From JBJHBP01 sp050485685 (GTDB taxonomy: Bacteria > Pseudomonadota > Gammaproteobacteria > Steroidobacterales > Rariloculaceae): a DNA stretch of 64,000 bases. This document shows positions 52,678 to 60,845 of this stretch, piece after piece. A program made the translations under genes and the position numbers. Below the pieces are notes generated by a model, which ran no database searches, was not told the DNA's origin, and worked only from the letters and a program-made list of their open reading frames with translations. The stretch is taken from assembly GCA_050485685.1 (NCBI GenBank), contig JBJHBW010000004.1, forward strand, positions 62,001 to 126,000, given 5' to 3'. Numbering within the stretch: position 1 is the stretch's first letter; each line of letters begins with the position of its first letter.

Positions 52678-53979
52678 ATGACCATTCATAGACCTGCATC
52701 TATTCGCATAGCCATCATTCTGGCCCAATGCCTGATGCTCACGGGCTGCGGCGACAGCGATGACGATACCGGAGGCAGCACGGCCGGGACGCCATCCAAC
52801 CCGCCACTGACGATATCCGGCGCTCCGCCGGTGTCCATCCAGCCCGGCGAGATCTACAGTTTCACACCGACAGTCGGTGGCGTAAACGGGCAGGTTCTGA
52901 GCTTCTCGATTGCCAACAGGCCAGCGTGGGCGACATTCGACACAGGCACCGGCGAGCTGCTTGGCGCACCAGTGTACGGCGACATCGGTCGCTACGAGGG
53001 GATCGCAATTACCGCCCACAACGGCGACCGCACAGCTGCGCTGACACCCTTCACAATAGAGGTCGCACTGTCTGGTAATGGAGCGAATAGCGAAGAAGAG
53101 ACAGATCAGGAAGATGCGCCCGGCGACGACCAACAGGCCGGAGACGATGAGCTCAACGAAGGCGATGACGTCGTCGATACCGGAGGATCCGGAAGTGACT
53201 CTGGCAGCGGCAGCGGTTCAGGCGGGGGCGGTTGGTTTAACTGGGGTGGCGGCTTTGGTGGCGGATCCGATGGCGGCACTGGCGGCGGCGACAGCTCCGG
53301 TGGCGGCAGCTCGGACGGCGAAGGCGATGGCAGCCCGTCCGATGGCTCAGGCGGCAGCGACGACTCCGGAGACGAAGCACCGTCCGACGATGACGGAGAC
53401 AACGACAATGGCGGCGGCGACGAACAGCCGCCACAGAACAACCCGCCGACGATTTCGGGCACTCCCATCGGCACGGTCATGCAGGATCAGACTTACGTCT
53501 TCATGCCGACCGCAAACGACCCCGATGGTGACCAACTCACCTTTACGATCGTCAATCGTCCTGCATGGGCAAATTTCAACACGACCACAGGCAGACTGAG
53601 CGGCACACCCGGTGCCGGTGATGTCGGCCAGTACAGCGGCATCGTGATTTCCGTCAGTGATGGCGAAGCCACCACATCGCTGCCGGCCTTCAGCATTGAA
53701 GTTGTGGCGGTGGCGACCGGTACGGCAACGCTGAGCTGGCAGGCGCCCACCGAACGCGAGGACGGCACGCCGCTGAACGGCGACCTGGCCGGCTACAGGG
53801 TGTACTGGGGCACATCGGCGAACGACCTGACCAACTCGTCAACCATCGCCAATGCGGGTATCACTACCTACCTGGTCGAGGGACTGACGCCGGCAACGTG
53901 GTACTTCGCCATAACAGCATTCGACACAGCAGGGCTGGAAAGCACTCGTTCCAACACCGCCAGCAAGACTATCGAATAG
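52678..53979 (+). CDS. Ig-like/FN3 lipoprotein with Gly/Ser/Asp linker, under riboswitch 2
   Basis: Protein of 433 residues. The longer frame to 52474 runs through the riboswitch and is rejected; AGGGG lies eight bases before ATG 52678. Lipobox CLMLTGC, Cys24. A first He_PIG-type domain (about 43-130) is followed by an acidic and then Gly/Ser/Asp-rich linker (about 135-250), a second He_PIG domain (256-343) and a C-terminal FN3 domain (348-433; TLSWQAPTERED, YRVYWGTS). The Asp-rich linker could bind calcium. It is a larger paralog of the protein at 51535. Confidence 0.85.
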   Translation: MTIHRPASIRIAIILAQCLMLTGCGDSDDDTGGSTAGTPSNPPLTISGAPPVSIQPGEIYSFTPTVGGVNGQVLSFSIANRPAWATFDTGTGELLGAPVYGDIGRYEGIAITAHNGDRTAALTPFTIEVALSGNGANSEEETDQEDAPGDDQQAGDDELNEGDDVVDTGGSGSDSGSGSGSGGGGWFNWGGGFGGGSDGGTGGGDSSGGGSSDGEGDGSPSDGSGGSDDSGDEAPSDDDGDNDNGGGDEQPPQNNPPTISGTPIGTVMQDQTYVFMPTANDPDGDQLTFTIVNRPAWANFNTTTGRLSGTPGAGDVGQYSGIVISVSDGEATTSLPAFSIEVVAVATGTATLSWQAPTEREDGTPLNGDLAGYRVYWGTSANDLTNSSTIANAGITTYLVEGLTPATWYFAITAFDTAGLESTRSNTASKTIE

Positions 53980-54009
53980 CGTTTCGGTCAGCTAGAATCG
54001 CAGTCCGGC

Positions 54010-54084
54010 GGGCGATTAGCTCAGCGGGAGAGCGCTGCCTTCACACGGCAGAGGTCACTGGTTCAATCCCAGTATCGCCCACCA
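54010..54084 (+). tRNA. tRNA-Val (CAC)
   Basis: Full cloverleaf of 75 bases with CCA encoded. The acceptor GGGCGAT pairs with ATCGCCC, the D stem is GCTC/GAGC, the anticodon stem CTGCC/GGCAG closes the loop TTCACAC with anticodon CAC (54042-54044), and the T arm is ACTGG-TTCAATC-CCAGT. A TAGAAT at 53993-53998 could be the -10 element. It reads the valine codon GTG. Confidence 0.97.
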
Positions 54085-54108
54085 GACGATTCTTCTGACG
54101 CCGCAGGC

Positions 54109-54999
54109 CTAGCGGCCGTCGTGGTCTGACCGCCACTTTGCATGTCGCATCAGTGTTTTGCGCAACCCCAGCGGCCACTGAAACGTCATGCCGAAACGCC
54201 CCTGCAGCTCCTCGCTCGGTGCGAGCGCACCAAATGGTGGTCGCCGTGCTGCAGCACGAAATTCAGCGGTGGTAATCGCGTCAACGCGCACGGCCCCATC
54301 GAGCAGACCGAGCGAAAGCGACTCTTCCACGATACGCACGGCGAATTCATGCCAGCTCACGATGGGTCCGCCCGTCGCATGATAGACGCCATGGGCCAAC
54401 CGCGGCGAAGGAGACGCGACGTCGATCGCCGCGATCAACTCGGCAAGATGCCCTGCGTAGGTCGGCCGGCCGAATTGGTCCGCGACGATCCGCAACGGTC
54501 TGCCGCTCACCGCGAGGCGGAGCACGGTCTTGACGAAATTCGATCCGAATGCACTGAATAACCAGCTGGTTCTGAGTATCCAGTGCCGTGGGCACAGGTG
54601 GCGCACGGCGAGCTCGCCAGCCAGCTTGCTCGCTCCGTAGACACTGAGCGGATTGACCGGCGCATCGACCGGATACGGGACTGCGGCCCAGCCGTCGAAG
54701 ACATGGTCGGAGGAAATCTGCACCAGCGCGGCATCAACCGCAGCGGCGGCCCGCGCGATGGCTGCGGGCGCTTCGGCGTTCAGCCGCCAGGCGGCTGTCG
54801 CATCACGCTCGGCCGCATCGACCGCCGTGTAGGCTGCCGTATTGATGATTGCGCGCGGTCGTGCCGCGACGAGAGCGGCTTCAAGTGCTTCGATGTCGGC
54901 AAGGTCCAGCATGTCCCGTCCCCGGAAGTCCGCATCGGGCATCAGCTCGCGCAGCTGACGGGCGAGCTGGCCGGACGCACCGAGCACGAGAATACCCAT
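54109..54999 (-). CDS. rmlD: dTDP-4-dehydrorhamnose reductase
   Basis: Protein of 296 residues, a short-form SDR: ILVLGASGQLARQL for NADPH, ISSDHVFDG, the catalytic YGASKLAGE and RTSWLFSAFGSNFVKT. It reduces the 4-keto group to give dTDP-L-rhamnose, the last step of the pathway. Its ATG overlaps the rmlC stop (ATGA). Gene order on the minus strand is rmlB-rmlA-rmlC-rmlD. Confidence 0.95.
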   Translation of the reverse strand: MGILVLGASGQLARQLRELMPDADFRGRDMLDLADIEALEAALVAARPRAIINTAAYTAVDAAERDATAAWRLNAEAPAAIARAAAAVDAALVQISSDHVFDGWAAVPYPVDAPVNPLSVYGASKLAGELAVRHLCPRHWILRTSWLFSAFGSNFVKTVLRLAVSGRPLRIVADQFGRPTYAGHLAELIAAIDVASPSPRLAHGVYHATGGPIVSWHEFAVRIVEESLSLGLLDGAVRVDAITTAEFRAAARRPPFGALAPSEELQGRFGMTFQWPLGLRKTLMRHAKWRSDHDGR

Positions 55000-55538
55000 C
55001 AGCGCTTCGTGAGACTTTTCAGTCCCGGCCAGGCTGCGTCCTTGGCAGACACGATCGGGTCGGACAGTGGCCAGTCAATACGTATGTCCGGATCATTCCA
55101 GGCAATCCCGATCTCATCCTCCGGAAAGTAATAGTCGGTGCACTTGTATTCGAAGTCAGCGATCTCGGACAGCGCCAGGAATCCGTGCGCATAGCCCGGC
55201 GGAATCCAGACCTGCCGATGGTTGCGGTCGGACAGCGTCAGTCCTTGCCACTTGCCGAAGGTCTGAGACGAAGGATCGATGTCGACTACAACATCGAACA
55301 CCTCCCCTCGTGCGACGCGTACGAGCTTTCCCTGCGGATGGTGGCGCTGAGCGTGCAAGCCGCGCAGCATCCCGCGCCGGGTGCGCGAATGGTTGTCCTG
55401 AACGAACGGCAGCGTGATCCCGGCCGCCTGCCGGTAACGCTCGGCCTGAAAAGTTTCCAGGAAAAAACCACGCTCGTCGACATGGACGCACGGCTCGATC
55501 ACGAGCACGCCGCGCAAACCGGTTTCAGCTACCTTCAT
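54999..55538 (-). CDS. rmlC: dTDP-4-dehydrorhamnose 3,5-epimerase
   Basis: Cupin of 179 residues with VDERGFFLETFQ, FVQDNHSRTRRGMLRGLH carrying the catalytic histidine, VFDVVVDIDPSSQTFGKW and IPPGYAHGFLALSE. It acts after RmlB in rhamnose synthesis. It overlaps its neighbours by a few bases on both sides. It is closer to the standard family than the copy at 7568. Confidence 0.95.
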   Translation of the reverse strand: MKVAETGLRGVLVIEPCVHVDERGFFLETFQAERYRQAAGITLPFVQDNHSRTRRGMLRGLHAQRHHPQGKLVRVARGEVFDVVVDIDPSSQTFGKWQGLTLSDRNHRQVWIPPGYAHGFLALSEIADFEYKCTDYYFPEDEIGIAWNDPDIRIDWPLSDPIVSAKDAAWPGLKSLTKR

Positions 55539-56413
55539 CCCCCATATTCCACGAGTTGACGCAGGTAAAGCCCGTAGCCGCTCTTTTCGAGCGGCTCGGC
55601 CAGCGACAGCAGCTGATCATCGTCAATCCACCCCAGACGCCACGCGACCTCTTCCGGACAACCGACCTTCAAGCCCTGACGCTTTTCGAGCGTCTGAATG
55701 AAGTGCGACGCTTCAATCAGCGAGTCGTGCGTGCCAGTATCCAGCCAGGCCATGCCCCGTTGCATCCGCTGCACATCGAGTCGACCGCTTTCAAGGTACG
55801 TGTTATTGACGTCAGTGATCTCGAACTCGCCGCGTGCGGACGGCTCAAGCGACCTGGCGATCTCGACGACGTCGTTGTCATAAAAGTATAGCCCTGTGAC
55901 CGCGTACTGACTGCGCGGCCGGGCGGGTTTCTCCACGATCGATGTCACCCGACCCGCCTCATTAAAGGTCACGACGCCGAAAGCCGATGGATTCGACACC
56001 GGGTAAGCGAACACCGTTGCCGTACCAACGTTTGCGGAAGCCGCGCGCAACAGGCCTGTGAGACCAGTGCCGAAGAACAGGTTGTCGCCAAGGATCAGCG
56101 CACACGGATCGGGGCCGATGAAGTCGGCGCCAATGATGAAAGCCTGCGCAAGACCGTCCGGGCTCGGCTGCACCGCGTGACGCAGATTCAGGCCCCACTG
56201 CGCACCGTCGCCGAATATCTGCTGGAAGCGTGGGCTGTCCTGGGGCGTCGAGATCAGCAGGATGTCGCGGACGCCGGCGAGCATAAGAGTCGTCAGCGGG
56301 TAATAGACCATCGGCTTGTCGTAGATTGGCAGCAGTTGCTTGCAGGTTCCGATCGTGACCGGATGCAGCCTTGTGCCGGCACCGCCCGCGAGAATGATGC
56401 CTTTACGCGCCAA
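55535..56413 (-). CDS. rmlA: Glucose-1-phosphate thymidylyltransferase
   Basis: Protein of 292 residues. The signature KGIILAGGAGTRLHPVT follows the start, with KQLLPIYDKPMVYYPL, LGDNLFFG and VEKPARPRSQYAVTGLYFYD. It makes dTDP-glucose from dTTP and glucose-1-phosphate. TTG 56413 is preferred because GGAAGG stands seven bases upstream; GTG 56431 would add six residues. It overlaps the end of rmlB. Confidence 0.94.
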   Translation of the reverse strand: MARKGIILAGGAGTRLHPVTIGTCKQLLPIYDKPMVYYPLTTLMLAGVRDILLISTPQDSPRFQQIFGDGAQWGLNLRHAVQPSPDGLAQAFIIGADFIGPDPCALILGDNLFFGTGLTGLLRAASANVGTATVFAYPVSNPSAFGVVTFNEAGRVTSIVEKPARPRSQYAVTGLYFYDNDVVEIARSLEPSARGEFEITDVNNTYLESGRLDVQRMQRGMAWLDTGTHDSLIEASHFIQTLEKRQGLKVGCPEEVAWRLGWIDDDQLLSLAEPLEKSGYGLYLRQLVEYGG

Positions 56414-57479
56414 TGCTGGCCCTTCCCGCACCGAAGCGTTCCAGTCGATAGCTGCCGTCGAGCACGCTTTCCCACCATGCGCGATTATCGAGATACCAGT
56501 CGACCGTCTTCAGGAGCCCGCTTGCAAAGCTCTCCGACGGACGCCAGCCAAGTTCGCGCTGGATCCTGCCGGCGTCGATGGCATAGCGCGTGTCGTGTCC
56601 GGGGCGATCGGCCACGAACGTGATCAGCCGCATGACGGACTTCTTCCCGTCGCGGCCAAGCCGCGCATCAAGAAGCCTGCAGATTTCGTGGACGACGTCG
56701 ATGTTGCGTACCTCGTTGTGCCCACCGATGTTATAGGTCTCGCCAATGCGGCCCTTGCACAGCACGTTCCAGAGCGCACGGACGTGATCCTCCACGTACA
56801 GCCAGTCGCGAACCTGCCGGCCGTCACCGTAGACCGGCAGCGGCTTGTCCGCGAGTGCGCTAAGGATCATATGCGGGATGAACTTTTCCGGGAACTGGTA
56901 TGGGCCGTAGTTGTTCGAACAGCTTGTGACAATGATCGGAAGACCGTAGGTGCGGTGCCAGGCACGCACGAGATGGTCGGACGCCGCTTTCGTCGCGGCA
57001 TAAGGAGAACTCGGCGCATAGCGCGCTGTCTCGGTGAACGGCTGCCCTTCCGGACCAAGATCGCCGAAGACCTCGTCCGTAGACACATGCAGGAAGCGGA
57101 ACGCGTTGCTGCGCCCTGAATCCATCGCGCGCCAGTGTTCCAGACTGGCGCGCAACAGCTCGCCGGTTCCGAGCACGTTTGTAAGCAGGAATTCCGCCGG
57201 CCCGTCGATGGAGCGATCGACATGACTCTCGGCTGCCAGGTGCACTACGGCATCCGGATCATGACGCGCAAAAAGTTCACGCAACATCGCATAGTCGCAG
57301 ACATCGACCTGTTCGAACGCGTAGCGTGGGGATGAGGCAACCTCGACCAGACTCTGGAGATTGCCGGCATAAGTGAGTTTATCGAGGTTCACGACACGGG
57401 CATCCGTCGCGCGGAGAAACTGACGCACGGTGTTCGAACCGATGAACCCGGCGCCTCCGGTAACGAAGATCGTCTTCAA
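56403..57479 (-). CDS. rmlB: dTDP-glucose 4,6-dehydratase
   Basis: Protein of 358 residues. TIFVTGGAGFIGSN is the Rossmann motif, HLAAESHVDRSIDG, the STDEVFGDLG active-site loop and YAATKAASDHLVRAW with the catalytic Tyr/Lys are all present. TTG 57479 is chosen because GGAGAGG lies six bases upstream and the fold starts three residues later; ATG 57497 would include that site in the coding part. First gene of the rml operon. Confidence 0.95.
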   Translation of the reverse strand: MKTIFVTGGAGFIGSNTVRQFLRATDARVVNLDKLTYAGNLQSLVEVASSPRYAFEQVDVCDYAMLRELFARHDPDAVVHLAAESHVDRSIDGPAEFLLTNVLGTGELLRASLEHWRAMDSGRSNAFRFLHVSTDEVFGDLGPEGQPFTETARYAPSSPYAATKAASDHLVRAWHRTYGLPIIVTSCSNNYGPYQFPEKFIPHMILSALADKPLPVYGDGRQVRDWLYVEDHVRALWNVLCKGRIGETYNIGGHNEVRNIDVVHEICRLLDARLGRDGKKSVMRLITFVADRPGHDTRYAIDAGRIQRELGWRPSESFASGLLKTVDWYLDNRAWWESVLDGSYRLERFGAGRASIGA

Positions 57480-57729
57480 CGCGTACCTCTCCAGCATGCC
57501 CGGTGGCGCTCGTCCGTCACGGGTCGAGGCCAGAGACAACGTTTGAGCCCGTTGCGGCGAGCTGGCATGCAAGTCACATCGTAGTATAGTACGCAAGCCT
57601 CAGCTTGCCGTGCTGGTCCGGCTTTCTTCACCGGTCAGGTTTCGATTGGACGGGCGATCATCACCTCTCCTCGTCTCCCCGGCAGAAGTCTACGACGAAC
57701 AGCTCATCCATTCAGGTGTCACTTGCATC

Positions 57730-58935
57730 ATGAGACCAAGACATATCGCGGTAGCAGGCGCGGGAATAATCGGCCTCGCCACTGCCTGGAAGATTCTGCA
57801 GCAGCGCGTCGCCGACAAGGTGACCGTGCTGGAGAAAGAAGCGGACGTGGGTTTGCATCAGAGTGGACACAACAGCGGTGTGTTACACGCCGGCCTCTAC
57901 TACCGACCGGACTCGCTGAAGGCCAGACTCGCAACGCGCGGCATCAAGGAGATGACCGCATTCTGTCAGACACATAGTATTCCGCATGAAATATGCGGGA
58001 AGGTGGTGGTTGCCACCGCCGAATCAGAACTGCCCGTCCTCAGAAACCTGCTTCAAAACGGCACCGCCAACGGACTGCAGGGTCTGCGATGGCTTGACCG
58101 CCAAAGCTTGCAGGAAATAGAGCCGAACGCGAATGGCATCGCAGCTGTACACGTACCAGAAGAAGGCATCGTGGATTACAAGTCCGTCTGCCAGACCCTG
58201 CGACGATTGATACTTGACCAAGGCGGACAGATAAAGACCGGCTTCCGGGTCGCGGCCGCAACGTTCGACGAAAAACAGTGGGAAATTTCCGCGACAACAG
58301 GCGACACGCTGAGAGCGGACTACATCATCAACTGCGCCGGCCTTTATGCGGACCGCATTGCACGGGCTTGCGGATACTCAACGGATGTGAAGATCATTCC
58401 TTTCAGGGGACAGTATTACAAGCTTCGCGACTCATCCAGGTACCTTGTAAAAAACCTTATCTACCCTGTCCCTGATCCCGAATACCCATTTCTGGGCGTG
58501 CACTTCACTCGCATGATCGGTGGCGGCGTGGAAGCCGGGCCAAACGCAATCCTGGCATTCGCCAGGGAAGGATACGGTTTTCGTCATATTAATGTGCCTG
58601 AGTTCGCCGAGTCGCTGGGCTTCGTCGGGCTGCGAAAATTCCTGATGCGCCACAAACGCATGGTGCTCGCGGAACTGTGGTCCGGGGTCCGAAAGCAGGC
58701 ATTTCTTGACCGTCTTCGCAAACTCATCCCTCGCGTCGATGCCGCCGATCTCGAACCCGGGGGGGCAGGGGTACGTGCTCAGGTCATGGATCGGCAGGGT
58801 AAGCTCATCCAGGACTTCGTGATAGGCCATTCCCCAAACAGCCTGCACGTCATCAGTGCTCCCAGTCCCGGCGCCACAGCGTCCCTGGCTATCGCAGGGC
58901 ATCTGATAGACACATACCTGGTGGAGAAAAAATAG
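57730..58935 (+). CDS. lhgO: L-2-hydroxyglutarate oxidase-like FAD protein
   Basis: Protein of 401 residues of the DAO family. The FAD-binding HIAVAGAGIIGLATAWKI starts at residue 5; EADVGLHQSGHNSGVLHAGLYY, PEEGIVDYKSVCQTL and the C-terminal HSPNSLHVISAPSPGATASLAIAG follow. It matches LhgO, a membrane-associated oxidase of L-2-hydroxyglutarate that feeds electrons to quinone. ATG 57730 is used; the longer frame to 57610 lacks homology. It diverges from rmlB and does not look part of the EPS set. Confidence 0.87.
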   Translation: MRPRHIAVAGAGIIGLATAWKILQQRVADKVTVLEKEADVGLHQSGHNSGVLHAGLYYRPDSLKARLATRGIKEMTAFCQTHSIPHEICGKVVVATAESELPVLRNLLQNGTANGLQGLRWLDRQSLQEIEPNANGIAAVHVPEEGIVDYKSVCQTLRRLILDQGGQIKTGFRVAAATFDEKQWEISATTGDTLRADYIINCAGLYADRIARACGYSTDVKIIPFRGQYYKLRDSSRYLVKNLIYPVPDPEYPFLGVHFTRMIGGGVEAGPNAILAFAREGYGFRHINVPEFAESLGFVGLRKFLMRHKRMVLAELWSGVRKQAFLDRLRKLIPRVDAADLEPGGAGVRAQVMDRQGKLIQDFVIGHSPNSLHVISAPSPGATASLAIAGHLIDTYLVEKK

Positions 58936-59039
58936 CCGTTGCCTGCGCCTGAGGCGGTCGCATGCATCACCCGGACCTTGGCCGTGCGGTAATCCGCTGC
59001 AGGCCGCGACGTCTTACAGCCCTCTGCTAGAATCATGGC

Positions 59040-59873
59040 ATGCTGATCGACTGTCATGTTCACATCAACAACTACGACGAGCACGTAGCCAGGACTCCGC
59101 AGCAAACGGCCGGCGAGCTGTTTGCAGACATGGCCAGAGTCGGCGTAGATCACGCTGTGGTACTGACCTCATACAAAGTCGGACCGCAACGACCGCATGT
59201 GGACGAGGTGATCGAGACCTTCCGGGATGATCCGCGCGTCACCATTGTCGAGGGCCTGCGCTGGCGAGGCGATGGCGAACGCACCGACCTTTTTCGCATG
59301 GAAGAGCGGCTCCGCGACGGACTCGTGAAGGGGATCAAACTGTACCCGGGCTACGAGAACTATGCGATCAACGATGCTTCGCTGGAGTCGGTATTTCGTA
59401 TCGCAGCGAAGTACGACGTGCCGGTGATGATTCATACCGGCGACACCTACGCGAAGCAGGCCAAGCTGCGGCAGGCCCATCCGCTACTGATCGATGACGT
59501 GGCCGTGGATTTTCCGGACGTGAAGTTCATCATGTGTCACCTGGGCAATCCGTGGTTTCAGGACGCCGCGGAGGTGCTTTACAAGAATGACAACGTGTAT
59601 GCGGACATTTCCGGCCTGACACTGGGCGACTTTCACTACGAGTTCGAGCGCTACATGGTGCAGCGAGTGAAAGACCTGATCATGTACATGGGCGACCCGG
59701 GCAAGCAGCTCATGTACGGCACGGACTGGCCGCTCGCAGGTATGGGCACGTATCTGCGCTTCTTTGACGGCCTCGAACTACCTGAAGCCGCAAAGGACAA
59801 TATCGCCTGGCGTACGGCTGCACGCCTTTTCAGAATAGATACGGCGTTGCTGGGAGACACCTCCCGAATCTGA
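59040..59873 (+). CDS. Amidohydrolase family metalloenzyme (TIM barrel)
   Basis: Protein of 277 residues. The metal motif DCHVHIN is at residues 4-10, a HTGD block lies near 142 (VMIHTGDTY), HLGN near 170 (FIMCHLGNPW) and GTDWP near 230 supplies the last aspartate. This is the amidohydrolase 2 family, with hydrolases and decarboxylases acting on small ring or carboxylic compounds. Substrate unknown. A TAGAAT about ten bases before the ATG may be a -10 box, giving a very short leader. Confidence 0.85.
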   Translation: MLIDCHVHINNYDEHVARTPQQTAGELFADMARVGVDHAVVLTSYKVGPQRPHVDEVIETFRDDPRVTIVEGLRWRGDGERTDLFRMEERLRDGLVKGIKLYPGYENYAINDASLESVFRIAAKYDVPVMIHTGDTYAKQAKLRQAHPLLIDDVAVDFPDVKFIMCHLGNPWFQDAAEVLYKNDNVYADISGLTLGDFHYEFERYMVQRVKDLIMYMGDPGKQLMYGTDWPLAGMGTYLRFFDGLELPEAAKDNIAWRTAARLFRIDTALLGDTSRI

Positions 59874-60017
59874 ACCAACACACACTGCACGCCGAGGCAC
59901 GAGCGAACCGAAGTTTCCGACTGCGCCCTTCGGCGACCGTCGAACTTCTTTTCAGAACACCGCCCACGCGGCATCGGCATTTCTTATAACCTATTGAATA
60001 AAATGACTATTATTGGA

Positions 60018-60033
60018 TGGCATCATTCTTGCT
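60018..60033 (+). promoter_or_regulatory. Sigma-54 promoter of the PEP-CTERM gene
   Basis: TGGCATCATTCTTGCT: GG (60019-60020), ten bases, GC (60031-60032). It lies 43 bases before the ATG of the PEP-CTERM protein. Sigma-54 control through PrsK/PrsR is established for exosortase A target genes, and this site agrees with it. Confidence 0.82.
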
Positions 60034-60075
60034 TGAGACATCGCAGACATCAGTTTTTCAGCGAGGACTTCAAGG

Positions 60076-60756
60076 ATGTTTCTCTCCAGTCGGATACGTT
60101 GGGCATTACTGGCCGTGTTCGTGTGGCTACTCGGCTCGTCTGCAAACGCAGCGGTCATTCAGCTCACCTACCAGAACAACCTCGGCAATCCAACCGGCCA
60201 GATCACCGGCACCGGAACGATTCGCGCCGGCGAGTTCCTGTTCTCGACCGCAGGGGACACGCTTTACTGGGATGACCACCTGAAGGCGTTCTGCATACAG
60301 ATCGATACGACACTGAAGTCAAGCGCAACGTACACCGTCCACGAGGGCCTCGCGAGCGGCGGATTCAATGCGGTGCAGCAGTCACAGGTCGCAGCACTGT
60401 ATTCAAACTACTATGCCACCTCGCAGACCAGCAACGTAAACAGCGCAGCATTTCAGCTCGCACTGTGGGCCATCATCAATGAATCATCGGTACTGGATCC
60501 GATCTCACTGAACACCGGAAATTTCACATCGACGTCATTCGGCGGTGCTCAGATGACGGCGAACAGCTGGCTTGCGGACCTCGGCACGGACAGCGGCGAG
60601 TACGACTTCTACACTTTTCATTCAGCGAATTCTCAGAATCTCATCACCGCCATTCGCCGTGTACCCGAGCCGGGCACGCTGGCACTGCTCGGCGCAGCGC
60701 TGCTTGGAATCGCTATCATTCGGCGCCGACGCGGCATATCTGGCCAGCCGATCTAA
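60076..60756 (+). CDS. PEP-CTERM sorting-signal protein
   Basis: Protein of 226 residues. An N-terminal signal peptide (RIRWALLAVFVWLLGSSANA) precedes a body rich in Ser/Thr/Asn (residues 27-195), then the sorting signal: VPEPGTLALLGAALLGIAII followed by RRRR. This tripartite C-terminus (PEP motif, TM helix, basic tail) is the substrate of exosortase, so the protein should be cleaved by XrtA and exported with the EPS. Spacing to the sigma-54 site is short. A strong terminator follows at 60786. Confidence 0.95.
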   Translation: MFLSSRIRWALLAVFVWLLGSSANAAVIQLTYQNNLGNPTGQITGTGTIRAGEFLFSTAGDTLYWDDHLKAFCIQIDTTLKSSATYTVHEGLASGGFNAVQQSQVAALYSNYYATSQTSNVNSAAFQLALWAIINESSVLDPISLNTGNFTSTSFGGAQMTANSWLADLGTDSGEYDFYTFHSANSQNLITAIRRVPEPGTLALLGAALLGIAIIRRRRGISGQPI

Positions 60757-60785
60757 GTCCAGGCTAACGTTAATGGAGTATCCAG

Positions 60786-60819
60786 CAAGGGCCGCGCAAG
60801 TCGCGGCCCTTGTCGTTTA
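60786..60819 (+). terminator. Terminator after the PEP-CTERM gene
   Basis: CAAGGGCCGCG (60786-60796) pairs perfectly with CGCGGCCCTTG (60802-60812) around a five-base loop, followed by TCGTTTAC. Strong 11-bp stem, short T-tract. Confidence 0.75.
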
Positions 60820-60845
60820 CGGCAACGCACCCGTAGAATCCCGCC

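Noticed and set aside
53106..53480. Proline-rich minus-strand frame inside the second lipoprotein
   Set aside because: It is the complement of the Gly/Ser/Asp linker; the Pro/Ser composition follows from that.
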